DNA of 64,000 nucleotides from Deltaproteobacteria bacterium (GCA_021780755.1 JAJXYF010000035.1:124001-188000); one strand, 5' to 3'. Positions 45,137 through 54,348 are shown, counted from the stretch's first letter. Notes: generated from the letters alone by a model not told the origin. Made by a program: numbers and translations.

Positions 45137-46108
45137 TCAAATCTCAGTCGTCGCACCGCGCAGCGCGTGACCGGTCAGCGCGATAAATGCGTCGGACAAG
45201 TTAGGACTATGCACCGCGAATTCCACCTGCTGGCCGCCGGCGTTGTGCGCCAGCTCCAGTAATTCGCTGACCTGCCTGAGGTTAGTGAGTTCGAGCGCGA
45301 CCTTGGTCTTGATACTCGCCGGTGCGGCCTCCTTGACGCCGGGCAGCCCATCGTACCATCCGGGACGCGGCGGCTTGGCGAAGGTAATCTCCATGCGCGG
45401 ATGGCGACCGCCCAACTCGATTAGCTCGGCAACCGTGCCTTGCGCGATCAGCTTGCCTCCGTCGATCAGCAAGGCGCGGTCGCACATGCGTTCGACTTCC
45501 TCCATGTAATGAGTGCTGTAAAGCATCGCGGCGCCGGCATCGGCCAAGGCCCGAATCGTAAGAAAAATGCTCTCCCGCGATTGCGGATCCACGCCGACGG
45601 TCGGTTCGTCGAGGAGCAGCGCTGCCGGACGATGAACCATGCCGCAGGCGAGATTCAGCCGCCGCTTCATTCCGCCCGAAAGGGTCCAGACCGGATCATC
45701 GGCGCGATCGCGAAGCCCAACGGCTTCAAGGGTTTCGATACACCGGGCTTCAGCCGAGCGTCGTGTCAGCCCGTGGATTTGCGCGAAGACTTCCAGGTTT
45801 TGAAATGCGCTCAGCGGCGGATAGAGCGCGATCGACTGCGGAACAAAGCCGAGCTTGCGCCGCAGATCGTCGGGAGCCACGCGCGAATCGATCCCGGCAA
45901 TCCGGACTTCGCCGGAATCGGGCGCGATCAGCGTCGCGAGCATCGATAGGGTAGTGGTTTTGCCCGCGCCATTGGGGCCCAGCAAGCCCACCACTTCGCC
46001 GGCCTTCACGCTGAAGCTCAGGTCATCGACGGCCACGCGCGCGCCGTAACTCTTCCGCAGGTGGGCGGCTTCAATCGAACTGCATATACGGACGACATCC
46101 ATCTGCAA
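45137..46108 (-). CDS. ABC transporter ATP-binding protein (exporter type)
   Basis: 323 residues (ATG at 46108, or 46102). Walker A GLLGPNGAGKTTTLSML (about 41), signature LSGGMKRRLNLACGM and Walker B ALLLDEPTVGVDPQSRE are intact, with the H-loop at YSTHYMEEVERM. The C-terminal extension (about 235-323) is typical of DrrA/CcmA-like exporter ATPases. It energises the permease encoded 12 bases downstream. Confidence 0.95.
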   Translation of the reverse strand: MQMDVVRICSSIEAAHLRKSYGARVAVDDLSFSVKAGEVVGLLGPNGAGKTTTLSMLATLIAPDSGEVRIAGIDSRVAPDDLRRKLGFVPQSIALYPPLSAFQNLEVFAQIHGLTRRSAEARCIETLEAVGLRDRADDPVWTLSGGMKRRLNLACGMVHRPAALLLDEPTVGVDPQSRESIFLTIRALADAGAAMLYSTHYMEEVERMCDRALLIDGGKLIAQGTVAELIELGGRHPRMEITFAKPPRPGWYDGLPGVKEAAPASIKTKVALELTNLRQVSELLELAHNAGGQQVEFAVHSPNLSDAFIALTGHALRGATTEI

Positions 46109-46122
46109 TAGTCAGTTCGAAC

Positions 46123-47529
46123 TCAGCTCGTGACCGTTCTGATATTGTGCTTTCCCAACTTGTAGGAAACGTCACTGCGCGAAAGGCCAAGCCTGCGTGC
46201 CGCTTCGGCCTGCGCTCCGCCGGTGGCGCTGAGCGCGCGTTGAATGAGCGCCTTTTCGAGCGCGGCCAGGTACTCGCGCAGGTCGAGGGTCTCGGGCATC
46301 ATTTCGGCGACTTCATTGGGAGTGATCGGGAAAGCGCGGACGATCGTATGGCCGGCGGCGCGGCGCTCTGCCGCCACCGGAAAATTCTCCGCCGTGATCT
46401 CATCCACGGTCGAGAGGATGCATGCGCGTTCGACGAGATTCCTGAGCTCGCGAATGTTACCCGGGAAGTCGTAGTTCATTAGCGTGCGCGTCGCGTCCGC
46501 ACTGATTCTGCGTAGCGGTACCTTGAGATCGCGCGCCGCCTGCATCAGAAAAAGCTCGCAGAGTGCGGGGATGTCCTCGCGGCGCTCGCGCAGGGGCGGC
46601 ACCTCCAGCGGCACCACCGCGAGCCGGTAGTACAGATCCTCGCGAAACAGGCCATCCTGAACGCGCTGCCGGAGATCGCGATGCGTCGCGACCATCAGCC
46701 GCACATCGACCTGCCGTGGCTTGGTCGAGCCGATGCGCATCACCAGGCCGTCCGTGAGCACGCGCAGCAGCTTGGCTTGCGCGGGCATCGACATCTCCCC
46801 CGCCTCGTCGAGGAACAGCGTTCCTTCGTGCGCGGCTTCGAACAGCCCCTCGCGTGCGCGATCGGCGCCGGTGAACGCACCGCGCTCGTGGCCGAACAAT
46901 TCGCTTTCCAGCAGGGTCTCGGTAAACGCGGCGCAGTTGACGGCAACCAGCGGCTTTGAAGCGCGCCCGCTGCTGTGATGGATCGCGCGCGCTACGAGTT
47001 CCTTGCCGGTCCCGGTTTCGCCGGTGATAAGGACCGTCGCGTTGGTCGGCGCGACGCGTGCGATCTTCGCGCGAAGCTCGCCAATCGCCGCGCTCCGCCC
47101 GGTTATTTCGGAGGAACCTTCGAGGCGCGATACGGCGTCGCGCAGCCTACCGTTCTCGCGCAGGAGCCGGGTGTGCTCCACCGCGCGGCCCGCGGACGCC
47201 AGCAGAACCTCCGGTGCGAACGGCTTAGTGATGAAATCGAACGAGCCGCGACGCATGCTTTCGACCGCGAGTTCGATCGTCGCAAACGCGGTCAGGAAAA
47301 CAACTGATAGCGCGCCGTCCGTCTCGTGTGCGGCGGCGAGAACGTCCAACCCTTCGCCGTCGCCCATTTTCTGGTCAGTGACGACCGCGTCGAAGCGAAT
47401 CTCGGCCAGCGCATGCCGCGCGTCGCCGACGCTGGCCGATTCGATTACCTCGTGACCCGCATGCTTTAGATTGGAGGTCAGGATCTGCCGCATGTGCGGC
47501 TCGTCATCTACGATCAGTATTTTACCCAT
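46123..47529 (-). CDS. Sigma-54-dependent response regulator of the exporter cluster
   Basis: 468 residues from the ATG at 47529; longer frames run into the kinase gene. Receiver with KILIVDDEP and phospho-Asp about 52 in [16 protein letters not shown]+ domain with Walker A GETGTGKE (about 168), the GAFTGA loop (about 216) and [10 protein letters not shown] Fis-type DNA-binding C-terminus ends [20 protein letters not shown]. It lies between its kinase (25 bases upstream) and the ABC exporter genes (14 bases downstream). It therefore probably switches the exporter on through sigma-54. Confidence 0.95.
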   Translation of the reverse strand: MGKILIVDDEPHMRQILTSNLKHAGHEVIESASVGDARHALAEIRFDAVVTDQKMGDGEGLDVLAAAHETDGALSVVFLTAFATIELAVESMRRGSFDFITKPFAPEVLLASAGRAVEHTRLLRENGRLRDAVSRLEGSSEITGRSAAIGELRAKIARVAPTNATVLITGETGTGKELVARAIHHSSGRASKPLVAVNCAAFTETLLESELFGHERGAFTGADRAREGLFEAAHEGTLFLDEAGEMSMPAQAKLLRVLTDGLVMRIGSTKPRQVDVRLMVATHRDLRQRVQDGLFREDLYYRLAVVPLEVPPLRERREDIPALCELFLMQAARDLKVPLRRISADATRTLMNYDFPGNIRELRNLVERACILSTVDEITAENFPVAAERRAAGHTIVRAFPITPNEVAEMMPETLDLREYLAALEKALIQRALSATGGAQAEAARRLGLSRSDVSYKLGKHNIRTVTS

Positions 47530-47554
47530 CGTGTATTCCGATCCTGCCTGCGAA

Positions 47555-48889
47555 TCAGTTGGAGCAATGCGCCGGAATTTCGATCGAAAAGCATACCAAT
47601 CCCGGCTCGTTGCTGCTGAGCACGATATCGCCGCCATGCGCGCGAACGATGTTGCGGGCGATCGCCAGGCCCAGCCCGTTACCCCCCTGCTTGGTCGTAA
47701 AGAGCGGTTCAAAGATGCGCTCGACGGTCTCGCCCGGGATCGGACCGGCTGGATCGATCACATCAATTCGTAGCGCGGCGCCGCCGTTTTTTTCCGCCTT
47801 CAGGCTGATCGCATCGCCCTCGCGGCACGCGTCGATCGCGTTCAGCACCAGGTTCAAAAGTGCCTGCTGGACCTGTCCCGCGTCGAAGTCCCCTTCCAGG
47901 TGTCGGTCAGCCAGAACATCGATCGCGACGCCCTGATTTGCCGCGTGAGCGCGGGCCACGGTGGCGATGTAGTCGAGCATGTCGGCGACGTTCGCCCGGC
48001 TGATTTGCGCCGCGCGCGGGCGCGCGTAAACCAGGAAATCGGTGGTCAGCCGCTCAAGACGAGCCGCTTCCTTTTCCGCGATGGCGAACATCTCCATGCG
48101 CTCGCCCTCGTTCTCGCCCAGGCGCGCGGCGGTCGCGAGCGAACTGGCAATCATTGCGACCGGATTGCGGATTTCGTGCGCGATCGCCTGTGACAGTCGG
48201 CCCACCGCCGCGAGCTTTTCTTCCGAGAGCAGCCGCTGCCGGGTCCGCTCAAGTTCCTCGAGATTGCGCACGAATCGCGCTTCGCGGTCGCGCAGATTGT
48301 TGACCAGGAGCCATACCAGAACTCCCATTACCGTATAAATAACGGCCATCGCGCCCGCTTCGATGTACTCGCCGAATTTCATCCCATACGCAAGGAAGCA
48401 GATAAAGTCCGCCAGCATCGCCACCGCGATGGTGGCGCCGAGGCCAAGCCTGAATGCGGCCTCAAGCACCGGCAGCAGCATCAGCGCGTAGTAAGCGGTG
48501 TCCCCCCTGATCGTAATCAAGGTCAGTACAAAGGCGAGCGTCGAATTGAATCCGAGCGACCAGAGCGTTAGCACCCTCTGGCCCGGGAGCGACAGCGGTG
48601 CGGTCCTCCGGTTTAACCATGTGAAATGAACGGCTTGCACCACCAAGCCAACGGCCAGCACCCAGATAACGGTAGCTGAGGGTCGGCCGCGAACGAATCT
48701 GGAGATCGCCTGTAGCGCCAACAGCCCGCCGATCAGGAACAGATTGAGGAGCGCAAAGAATAGCTCCTGGCGGCGAAACGACTCGAAGTCGCTCGCCACG
48801 CGATCGGAATCGCGATGACCAACGTTCAGCGCAAATACGCCTCGAGACCAGTGGCCCAGCGCGGGTTTATCTGCAGCGGTGGTTGCCAC
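47555..48889 (-). CDS. Membrane sensor histidine kinase
   Basis: 444 residues. Residues about 40-190 contain roughly six hydrophobic helices (FFALLNLFLIGGLLALQAIS, TVIWVLAVGLVVQAVHF, TIAVAMLADFICFLAYGM, AMAVIYTVMGVLVWLLVNNL), with no large periplasmic loop, so it senses in or near the membrane. HisKA has phospho-His about 237 in AIAHEIRNPVAM. The HATPase has LLNLVLNAIDACREG and GGNGLGLAIARNIV. NtrB/ZraS-type kinases like this pair with NtrC-type regulators, one of which follows. Confidence 0.94.
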   Translation of the reverse strand: MATTAADKPALGHWSRGVFALNVGHRDSDRVASDFESFRRQELFFALLNLFLIGGLLALQAISRFVRGRPSATVIWVLAVGLVVQAVHFTWLNRRTAPLSLPGQRVLTLWSLGFNSTLAFVLTLITIRGDTAYYALMLLPVLEAAFRLGLGATIAVAMLADFICFLAYGMKFGEYIEAGAMAVIYTVMGVLVWLLVNNLRDREARFVRNLEELERTRQRLLSEEKLAAVGRLSQAIAHEIRNPVAMIASSLATAARLGENEGERMEMFAIAEKEAARLERLTTDFLVYARPRAAQISRANVADMLDYIATVARAHAANQGVAIDVLADRHLEGDFDAGQVQQALLNLVLNAIDACREGDAISLKAEKNGGAALRIDVIDPAGPIPGETVERIFEPLFTTKQGGNGLGLAIARNIVRAHGGDIVLSSNEPGLVCFSIEIPAHCSN

Positions 48890-49310
48890 TGTGCGTGCTA
48901 GTGCTCCTCTCCTTTAAGCTGGTCCTTCATCGAGCCGACCGCGAACCTGCCATTCTTCTTGCCACTTTGTGGCACACGCAGATAGCATGCCATGGCAAGG
49001 TTTGTCCTCGACTCATTTTACTCCAACAACGATGGCCTTGTGCCCCCCTCTACCCTATTGAGCGAATCTGCTTGTATGAAATTTTGGACTGCGGCGTTCA
49101 AATTCTCGGACAAGGCGATGTCTTGGTGCATCTCGAAAGGCGAAAAACCCTCTAATCCGCCGCCATTTCGACCGTCGGCGCTCGATGGCAAGGCGTTTGC
49201 TCCCACGGTTAAGCGTCGTCTTCGGGAAGCTGTGCGCATTATCCAAGTACAACGATTTCTCGATGGGCTCGGGATCCTGCTCCGAACTGATCCTCCTGCG
49301 GTGGTGGCTG
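48890..49310. other. Divergent intergenic region with inverted repeat
   Basis: These 421 bases lie between the sensor kinase and the FAD oxidoreductase, on opposite strands. I see no convincing gene. CTTGCCA (about 48958-48964) and TGGCAAG (48993-48999) form an inverted repeat around the sigma-54 promoter candidate and could be a regulator binding site. Confidence 0.45.
48977..48992 (-). promoter_or_regulatory. Candidate sigma-54 promoter for the kinase-regulator-ABC operon
   Basis: On the minus strand TGGCATGCTATCTGCG matches TGGCACG-N4-TTGCW in the invariant GG and GC with the exact 10-base spacing. The GC lies about 89 bases before the kinase start codon. The operon encodes a sigma-54 activator, so autoregulation would be natural. 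The -12 half is imperfect. Confidence 0.5.
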
Positions 49311-50444
49311 ATGACGCCTGACGTTGTCGTTGTGGGTGGCGGCCCGGTCGGGCTTGCCGCGGCGATCGCCGCCCGCCTGCGCGGACTCGAAGTACTCGTT
49401 GCCGACCGCGCTCAACCGCCGATCGACAAGCCTTGCGGCGAAGGCGTGATGCCCGAAGGCGTGTCGGCGCTGCGCCTCCTCGGCGTCCCGGTCGATGACG
49501 GCGCGCTGCCGTTTTATGGCATCCGCTTTACCGAATCCGGGTCATCTGTCGAAGCCTGTTTCCCGGCGGTCGCCGGACATGGCATCGGGATTCGCCGCCT
49601 CCACCTGCACCGCTTGCTGGTCGCGCGGGCGGATGAAGTCGGGGTCGTGAGCCGCTGGCGTGAACCGATCACCGCCGTGAACCGTTCGGGCGTCGAGCTT
49701 GCCGGACGAAATGTGCCATGCCGATGGGTTGTGGGCGCCGATGGCCGCGAATCACGCGTCAGACGATGGGCGGGGTTTCGACCGCCCTCGAACGTTCCCC
49801 GCAGAATTGGATTTCGCCAGCATTTCCGGGCACGGCCGTGGACCGATTTGGTCGAAGTCCATTGGAACAACCTGGGGCAGGCAGTAGTCACGCCCACTGC
49901 TTCAGACGAAGTGTGCATCTCGGTTTTCACGAGTGAACCGCTCAGTCCGATGGTGAAGTTGATCGATCACTTCCCTGAAATCAGCCGCCGCCTGAACGGT
50001 GCGCTTCCCGCCAGTTCCGTTCGAGGAGCAATTTCCGGGTCGAGCAGTATGCGCTCTGTCGTCAGCGAACGAGTTGCGCTGATCGGGGACGCGTCCGGCT
50101 CGGTTGATGCGCTTACCGGCGAGGGTCTCTCGATGGGCTTTCGGCATGCACTTGCGCTGGCCGAGGCCTTCGAGCGGAACAACCTTGCGCACTACCAGGT
50201 CGCTCACCACCAGATCGGCCGAATGCCCGAGCGGATGGCGAGACTAATGCTCTTCGTGGGCGCGCGCGCGTGGCTGCGGCGCCGGATGCTACATGCGCTG
50301 GCTGCGCAATCGCAGATGTTTGGGCTCATGCTCGGCGCGCATGTCGGGGCATGGTCGCCAACCGCAATCCGACCGCGCGTTCTGGCTGGATTCGTCCGCC
50401 ATTTGTTCGCGTGGAATCCGCTCGAGGACACGGAGTTTGTCTAG
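49311..50444 (+). CDS. FAD-dependent oxidoreductase (geranylgeranyl-reductase-like)
   Basis: 377 residues from the ATG at 49311. Rossmann motif VVVVGGGPVGLAAAIAARLR at the N-terminus, a CGEGVMPEGVSALRLLGVPV segment, WVVGADGRESRVR (about 140), and the second FAD motif VALIGDASGSVDALTGEGLS (about 250). The CGEG-x-MPEG segment is like that of geranylgeranyl reductases and related flavin monooxygenases or reductases of isoprenoid and tetracyclic compounds. Substrate unknown. It abuts the YceI gene with no gap, so the two form an operon; YceI proteins bind polyprenoids, which fits an isoprenoid link. Confidence 0.88.
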   Translation: MTPDVVVVGGGPVGLAAAIAARLRGLEVLVADRAQPPIDKPCGEGVMPEGVSALRLLGVPVDDGALPFYGIRFTESGSSVEACFPAVAGHGIGIRRLHLHRLLVARADEVGVVSRWREPITAVNRSGVELAGRNVPCRWVVGADGRESRVRRWAGFRPPSNVPRRIGFRQHFRARPWTDLVEVHWNNLGQAVVTPTASDEVCISVFTSEPLSPMVKLIDHFPEISRRLNGALPASSVRGAISGSSSMRSVVSERVALIGDASGSVDALTGEGLSMGFRHALALAEAFERNNLAHYQVAHHQIGRMPERMARLMLFVGARAWLRRRMLHALAAQSQMFGLMLGAHVGAWSPTAIRPRVLAGFVRHLFAWNPLEDTEFV

Positions 50445-51107
50445 ATGATTCCACGAACCCGATCCGCGGTCGTCCGCGAGCCGCTAATAGGCATTGTCCT
50501 GATCGCATTGATATGCCGGCTCGCGATTGCCGCTGACTCGGTCCCGCCGGGGAAGCTCGCCACGCTCGAACTGGATCCGGCGAAAACGACGATCGGATAC
50601 TCACTTGAAGGATGGCCGCATCACACGCAAGGCACCTTCGCACTCAAGCACGGGGTAATCCGGCTCGACCCGCAAACCGGCAAGATGGACGGAGTCATCG
50701 TCGTCGATGCCGCAAGCGGTAACAGTGGACATTCCCTTCGTGACGACCGAATGAAATCAAGCGTACTGGAAGTGGGCCGGTTTCCGGAAATCACCTTCGT
50801 TCCACAACAAGTAGTAAGTCACGGTAGTGCGCAGGGAGAATTTCCGGTGACGGTCCGCGGCGTGATGTCACTGCATGGAGCCCAACATGACTTCACGGTC
50901 AATGCGACAGTCCGCCGCGACGGCAACGAAGTGACGATTCACTGCAATTTTACGATCCCCTTCGTCGAATGGGGACTTGAAGACCCAAGCATCCTGATGT
51001 TCAAGGTCGCCAAAGAGGTTGCGGTGAGCTTCACTGCCGTCGCGCGGCTTAGCTGGAACTCGCCGACCGCGGCGTCTGCCCGGATGAAATCCGCTAGCCC
51101 TCCGTAA
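50445..51107 (+). CDS. YceI-family periplasmic protein
   Basis: 220 residues starting at the base after the upstream stop. An N-terminal signal (about 10-30, IGIVLIALICRLAIAADS) is followed by a YceI lipocalin-like barrel: LELDPAKTTIGYSLEGWPHH, MDGVIVVDAASGNSGHSLRD, SVLEVGRFPEITFVPQQVV and GVMSLHGAQHDFTVNATV. YceI proteins bind amphipathic polyprenoids in the periplasm. It is the last chromosomal gene before the integration junction. Confidence 0.93.
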   Translation: MIPRTRSAVVREPLIGIVLIALICRLAIAADSVPPGKLATLELDPAKTTIGYSLEGWPHHTQGTFALKHGVIRLDPQTGKMDGVIVVDAASGNSGHSLRDDRMKSSVLEVGRFPEITFVPQQVVSHGSAQGEFPVTVRGVMSLHGAQHDFTVNATVRRDGNEVTIHCNFTIPFVEWGLEDPSILMFKVAKEVAVSFTAVARLSWNSPTAASARMKSASPP

Positions 51108-51316
51108 ATCCTGAAACCCGCCTCGATATCGATCAATTGATCGCCGCATCATCTCGCTACCCATACCTGTTTACGATCAAGTGGCGCCGCGTGATTTGTC
51201 GTGGACGGTCAGTACCGCGAGCGATCGGCACCAGCGCCCGCCCGGCCACCGTCTCGATGTAAGAGGCATACAGTTCCTGATAAAGTTTAGCGGTCTCTTT
51301 AAGTGACTGGTTTTAT

Positions 51317-51364
51317 TGGTGGAGCTGACGCGGATCGAACGCGCGACCTCCTGAATGCCATTCA
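51317..51364 (-). other. Attachment site: 3' half of tRNA-Ala(GGC) at the left end of the conjugative element
   Basis: On the minus strand the sequence runs from the anticodon loop ATGGCAT (51355-51361) through the variable loop and T-arm (GCGCG-TTCGATC-CGCGT) to CAGCTCC-A-CCA ending at 51317. This is the 3' half of an Ala tRNA with anticodon GGC. To the right of about 51364 the sequence stops matching a tRNA: the 5' anticodon strand, D-arm and acceptor 5' strand are not there. Integrases of conjugative elements commonly cut in the anticodon or T-arm and leave such a displaced 3' end. Conjugation genes start 175 bases to the right. The intact tRNA and integrase should be at the other end, outside the window. 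Confidence 0.82.
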
Positions 51365-51470
51365 CTTTACCTCCGCAGCTCACACCAAACCAGCACAACA
51401 AATCCCAAGAAATACGGGCGATCCCGCGTTTTTTTCTTGGGCGTTTTTGGTGCTGGTTGCGAGGGGTTTT

Positions 51471-51500
51471 CGGACAAAGTTCGGACAATTCTCGGACAGT
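51471..51500 (+). repeat. Three CGGACA repeats at 11-base spacing
   Basis: CGGACA starts at 51471, 51482 and 51493, each preceded by T in TCGGACA (the first by TTTT). The exact 11-base phasing puts all three on the same DNA face. They lie 39 bases before trbF and about 110 bases from the attachment site, and could be a repressor or activator array or integrase arm sites. Confidence 0.6.
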
Positions 51501-51538
51501 AAAGCGGCTCGGCAGGACCGAGTTACGGGAGTTGTCTC

Positions 51539-52207
51539 ATGGCTGCGAACCCCTATGTGGAAGCGCGTCGGGAATGGGATGAACGTTATGCCGATCTCGT
51601 TCTCGGCAAGCGCAACTGGCAGATAGCGGCCGGCGGGCTGCTTGTTCTCTCGCTGATTCTCGCCAGCGCTAACGTCTGGCTCATCAGCCGAAGCCGCTAC
51701 ATTCCCTACGTCGTTGAAGTTGACAAGCTTGGTTACGCGCTCACCGTTCCCCAGCCCCTGACCCCTACATCGATTCCGGACGTGACCGCGCGAATGCAGC
51801 GCTATGAAGTCGCTGCTTTTATCCGCAGCGCGCGTTCGGTCAGCAGCGATCCTCAGGTCGAGCATCAGATGCTCAATTCGCTACTCGCGCATGCGCGCGG
51901 AGCGGCCGACAGATTCCTTGACGCTTATTTTCACTCCGACGGCTTCACTCATAACCCTTTCAAGCTCGCGGAGAAGCAAACCGTCTCGATCCAGATCGAT
52001 TCGATCCTTCAGCTTTCGCCTAGCAGCTATCAGGTGCGGTGGTCAGAACAGCAGCGCGATTTAAATGGAGTTGCGATTGGAGCGCCCACGCATTGGGAGG
52101 CCGTACTCCAGACACAGATCGTCCCGCCCAACACCGACGATGCGATTGTGAGCAATCCGCTTGGCTTCTACGTCACGCAGATCACCTGGACCGAGCAGCA
52201 AGGTTAA
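51539..52207 (+). CDS. trbF: Conjugal transfer protein TrbF (VirB8-like)
   Basis: 222 residues with ACGGGAG before the ATG. The N-terminus NPYVEARREWDERYADLVLG is the TrbF signature, followed by one inner-membrane helix (about 28-50) and a periplasmic VirB8-like domain (about 60-220, including YIPYVVEVDKLGYALTVPQP). It is an assembly scaffold of the P-type type IV secretion channel. It is the first gene of the element read rightward. The usual upstream neighbours trbE, trbJ and trbL are instead far to the right. Confidence 0.93.
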   Translation: MAANPYVEARREWDERYADLVLGKRNWQIAAGGLLVLSLILASANVWLISRSRYIPYVVEVDKLGYALTVPQPLTPTSIPDVTARMQRYEVAAFIRSARSVSSDPQVEHQMLNSLLAHARGAADRFLDAYFHSDGFTHNPFKLAEKQTVSIQIDSILQLSPSSYQVRWSEQQRDLNGVAIGAPTHWEAVLQTQIVPPNTDDAIVSNPLGFYVTQITWTEQQG

Positions 52208-52231
52208 TCGAATCAAAAGGGAGGAAGCGCA

Positions 52232-53179
52232 ATGAAATTCATAGGCACCAGCACAATGATACTCGCACTCGTGTTGAGTGCATGCGCCACTAAGCACCAG
52301 ACGCCCGCGCCACCACCCCTAAACCTTGTAACAGAGTCTCCGACTGAACCGAGCCCGACACCACCACCGCCGACCGGAGCGCAGTTGCTCACGCAGCAAT
52401 CGGCCGAGGTGCAGGGGGCGATCAAACAGCACCGGCAAGACGGCAAATGGCTCGCCTACCGAACGACCGAGTACACGCTTTATCCGTACAACCAGGAACC
52501 GGAGCCGGTCGTCAATTGCGCGCCGCTGCGCACCACCGACATTCAGCTGCAGCCGGGTGAGACGATCACCGACGTTGCCTTGGGAGATACCGAGCGCTGG
52601 ATGGCGACGCCGGCCGCCTCTGGCGATCCGCGCAATGCCGTCCCCCACCTCGCCGTGAAACCGCAGGTTCCGGGAATCGAAACCAACCTGACAATCTACA
52701 CGACAAGGCACATCTATCACCTGCTACTGCGGTCGCGCGGGCGCGCGATGCAGGAGGTCGAGTTCTACTACCCAGACGAGCTGATTGCGGCGATGAAAGA
52801 GGCCGACTCAGCCGCAGCGAACGCCAAGCAGGAAGCGGCTGATCCGCCGGGTGAATCCAACGACATCGTGAAGGTCGCAGCCGTAGATCCGGCGCAGATC
52901 AATTTCGCTTACACGGTCGCAGGGCCAAACGTTCCGTGGAAGCCCGTTCGAGCCTTCGACGACGGTTCTCACGTCTATGTCCAGATGCCTGCCGGAATGA
53001 AGTCGAGCGAAGCTCCAGCTCTGCTGATCAACGCCGGCAGCGGAACCCAGATGGTCAACTACCGCGTCAAGGGAAATTACTACGTCGTCGATCGGCTCTT
53101 CAGCGATGCAGTCCTCGTCGCCGGTGTCGGCCGCGATCAGGACCGCGTGACGATCTCATATGCAGGCGCAACGAGGTAA
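52232..53179 (+). CDS. trbG: Conjugal transfer protein TrbG (VirB9-like), lipoprotein
   Basis: 315 residues. A lipoprotein signal ends in LVLSACATK (Cys about 16). A Pro-rich linker is followed by the VirB9/CagX pattern: GETITDVALGDTERWMATPA, IYTTRHIYHLLLRS and the C-terminal NVPWKPVRAFDDGSHVYVQM, then LINAGSGTQMVNYRVKGNYY. It forms the outer part of the core complex with TrbI. Lipidation is usually a VirB7 feature; here it may let this protein replace a separate VirB7. Confidence 0.94.
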   Translation: MKFIGTSTMILALVLSACATKHQTPAPPPLNLVTESPTEPSPTPPPPTGAQLLTQQSAEVQGAIKQHRQDGKWLAYRTTEYTLYPYNQEPEPVVNCAPLRTTDIQLQPGETITDVALGDTERWMATPAASGDPRNAVPHLAVKPQVPGIETNLTIYTTRHIYHLLLRSRGRAMQEVEFYYPDELIAAMKEADSAAANAKQEAADPPGESNDIVKVAAVDPAQINFAYTVAGPNVPWKPVRAFDDGSHVYVQMPAGMKSSEAPALLINAGSGTQMVNYRVKGNYYVVDRLFSDAVLVAGVGRDQDRVTISYAGATR

Positions 53180-53184
53180 CGGCC

Positions 53185-54315
53185 ATGGCAACCGCAAACG
53201 TGATTCAGGACCAAGATGAGCAGGAACAGGAGCATCTCGGCGGTGGCCGTTTCAATCGCCTTCTCGGCGTGGTTTTCGTGGCGGTTGCGATGCTCGGCGG
53301 AGTGGCGCTTGCACTCGGCGTCCAGTCCTCGGGGATAGGTCAAAGTTCGGCTTCCCAGAAATCAGCCGACGACCCAGGCTCAGCAGCCCGAGACCGGGGC
53401 GAGATCGAAGACCTCGCCGCTCATGGCGCAGAGCCGCATGCGGCACCAACCGCAATTCCGAATGATCCCGTTATGCCGATCTCGCAGCCATCCGTTCAAC
53501 CTAGGGTGCCGAAGCCTCCGAGCCGGTACGCGCAATGGGCAGAAGAGAAGTACATGAAGGCGCTCGAATCGCCAGAGATGGTGCAGGCATTTCATAGTGG
53601 CGGAACGCTGGAGATCGCTAGCGCAAACAAACAGCAGGGTGACTCGTATACTTCCAGTGATCAGACCAACCCGACGATAAGTGTTCACCCCGTTGCGTCG
53701 CCGTACACCGTGATGGCGGGCAGCATCCTCCCCGCCGTTCTGATCAGTGGCATTAACTCAGATCTGCCCGGACCGATTCTCGCGCAGGTCAGCCAAAATG
53801 TCCTCGACAGCGCGACCGGCAGATCGATTCTCATCCCGCAAGGCAGCCGCCTGATAGGTGCCTACCAGAACGCATCTTCATACGGTCAGCAGCGCGTTCA
53901 AATCGCGTGGCAGCGGCTCATCTTCCCGAACACCTCGAGCATGAATCTGCCGCAAATGCCGGGCGACGATCAGAGCGGCTACGCCGGCTTCTCTGATCAG
54001 ATTGACCGCCACTATCTCGCAACGTTCGGAACCGCCGCCGTTATGAGCCTAATCAGCGCAGGCCAGGCCATCGGCCAGATGGCCACTTTTGGAGGCGGCG
54101 CCTCCTACGGACCGTACGGTTACTACCAACCGAATCAATGGGCGATGGCCAGTCAAACCGCCGGTTCAGCCGCCTCGGGACAATTCGGGGCGCTGGGTCA
54201 GCAAATGATCGGGCAGGGATTGAATCGGCCGCCAACGATCGAAATCCGGCCGGGCTACCAGTTCGACGTGATGGTGACCCAGGACCTCGTATTCCCCGCC
54301 CCATACGGGAAGTGA
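53185..54315 (+). CDS. trbI: Conjugal transfer protein TrbI (VirB10-like)
   Basis: 376 residues from the ATG at 53185. One N-terminal inner-membrane helix (about 27-48), a Pro-rich periplasmic stretch (about 75-120), then the VirB10 barrel: VMAGSILPAVLISGINSDLP, GRSILIPQGSRLIGAY and IEIRPGYQFDVMVTQDLVFP. It spans from inner to outer membrane in the channel. An apparent longer frame starting within trbG is rejected because it has no family character. Confidence 0.95.
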   Translation: MATANVIQDQDEQEQEHLGGGRFNRLLGVVFVAVAMLGGVALALGVQSSGIGQSSASQKSADDPGSAARDRGEIEDLAAHGAEPHAAPTAIPNDPVMPISQPSVQPRVPKPPSRYAQWAEEKYMKALESPEMVQAFHSGGTLEIASANKQQGDSYTSSDQTNPTISVHPVASPYTVMAGSILPAVLISGINSDLPGPILAQVSQNVLDSATGRSILIPQGSRLIGAYQNASSYGQQRVQIAWQRLIFPNTSSMNLPQMPGDDQSGYAGFSDQIDRHYLATFGTAAVMSLISAGQAIGQMATFGGGASYGPYGYYQPNQWAMASQTAGSAASGQFGALGQQMIGQGLNRPPTIEIRPGYQFDVMVTQDLVFPAPYGK

Positions 54316-54348
54316 ATTCCACAATCCAACTACGCAAGGAGAAATGTA

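Larger units (their letters stand above)
51108..51538. other. Junction between chromosome and conjugative element
   Basis: These 431 bases contain the attachment site and a set of phased repeats (both listed) but no gene I can support. To the left of the tRNA fragment, the minus strand has a 46-codon stretch without start codon. To the right, 51365-51470 is featureless apart from a T-run, and 51524-51531 carries the ribosome-binding site of trbF. Confidence 0.5.

Noticed and set aside
48971-48990. Plus-strand TGGCAC as a sigma-54 promoter for the FAD oxidoreductase
   Set aside because: The GG-to-GC spacing is two bases too long on this strand; only the minus-strand reading fits.
51177-51313. 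Minus-strand open stretch LKETAKLYQELYASYIETVA and onward beside the tRNA fragment
   Set aside because: It looks protein-like but has no start codon and is only about 46 codons; I could not assign it to any family.
51317-51400. Complete functional tRNA-Ala gene
   Set aside because: Although GAGCTG upstream could pair with part of the acceptor 3' strand, the D-arm is missing and the 5' anticodon strand pairs at only three positions.
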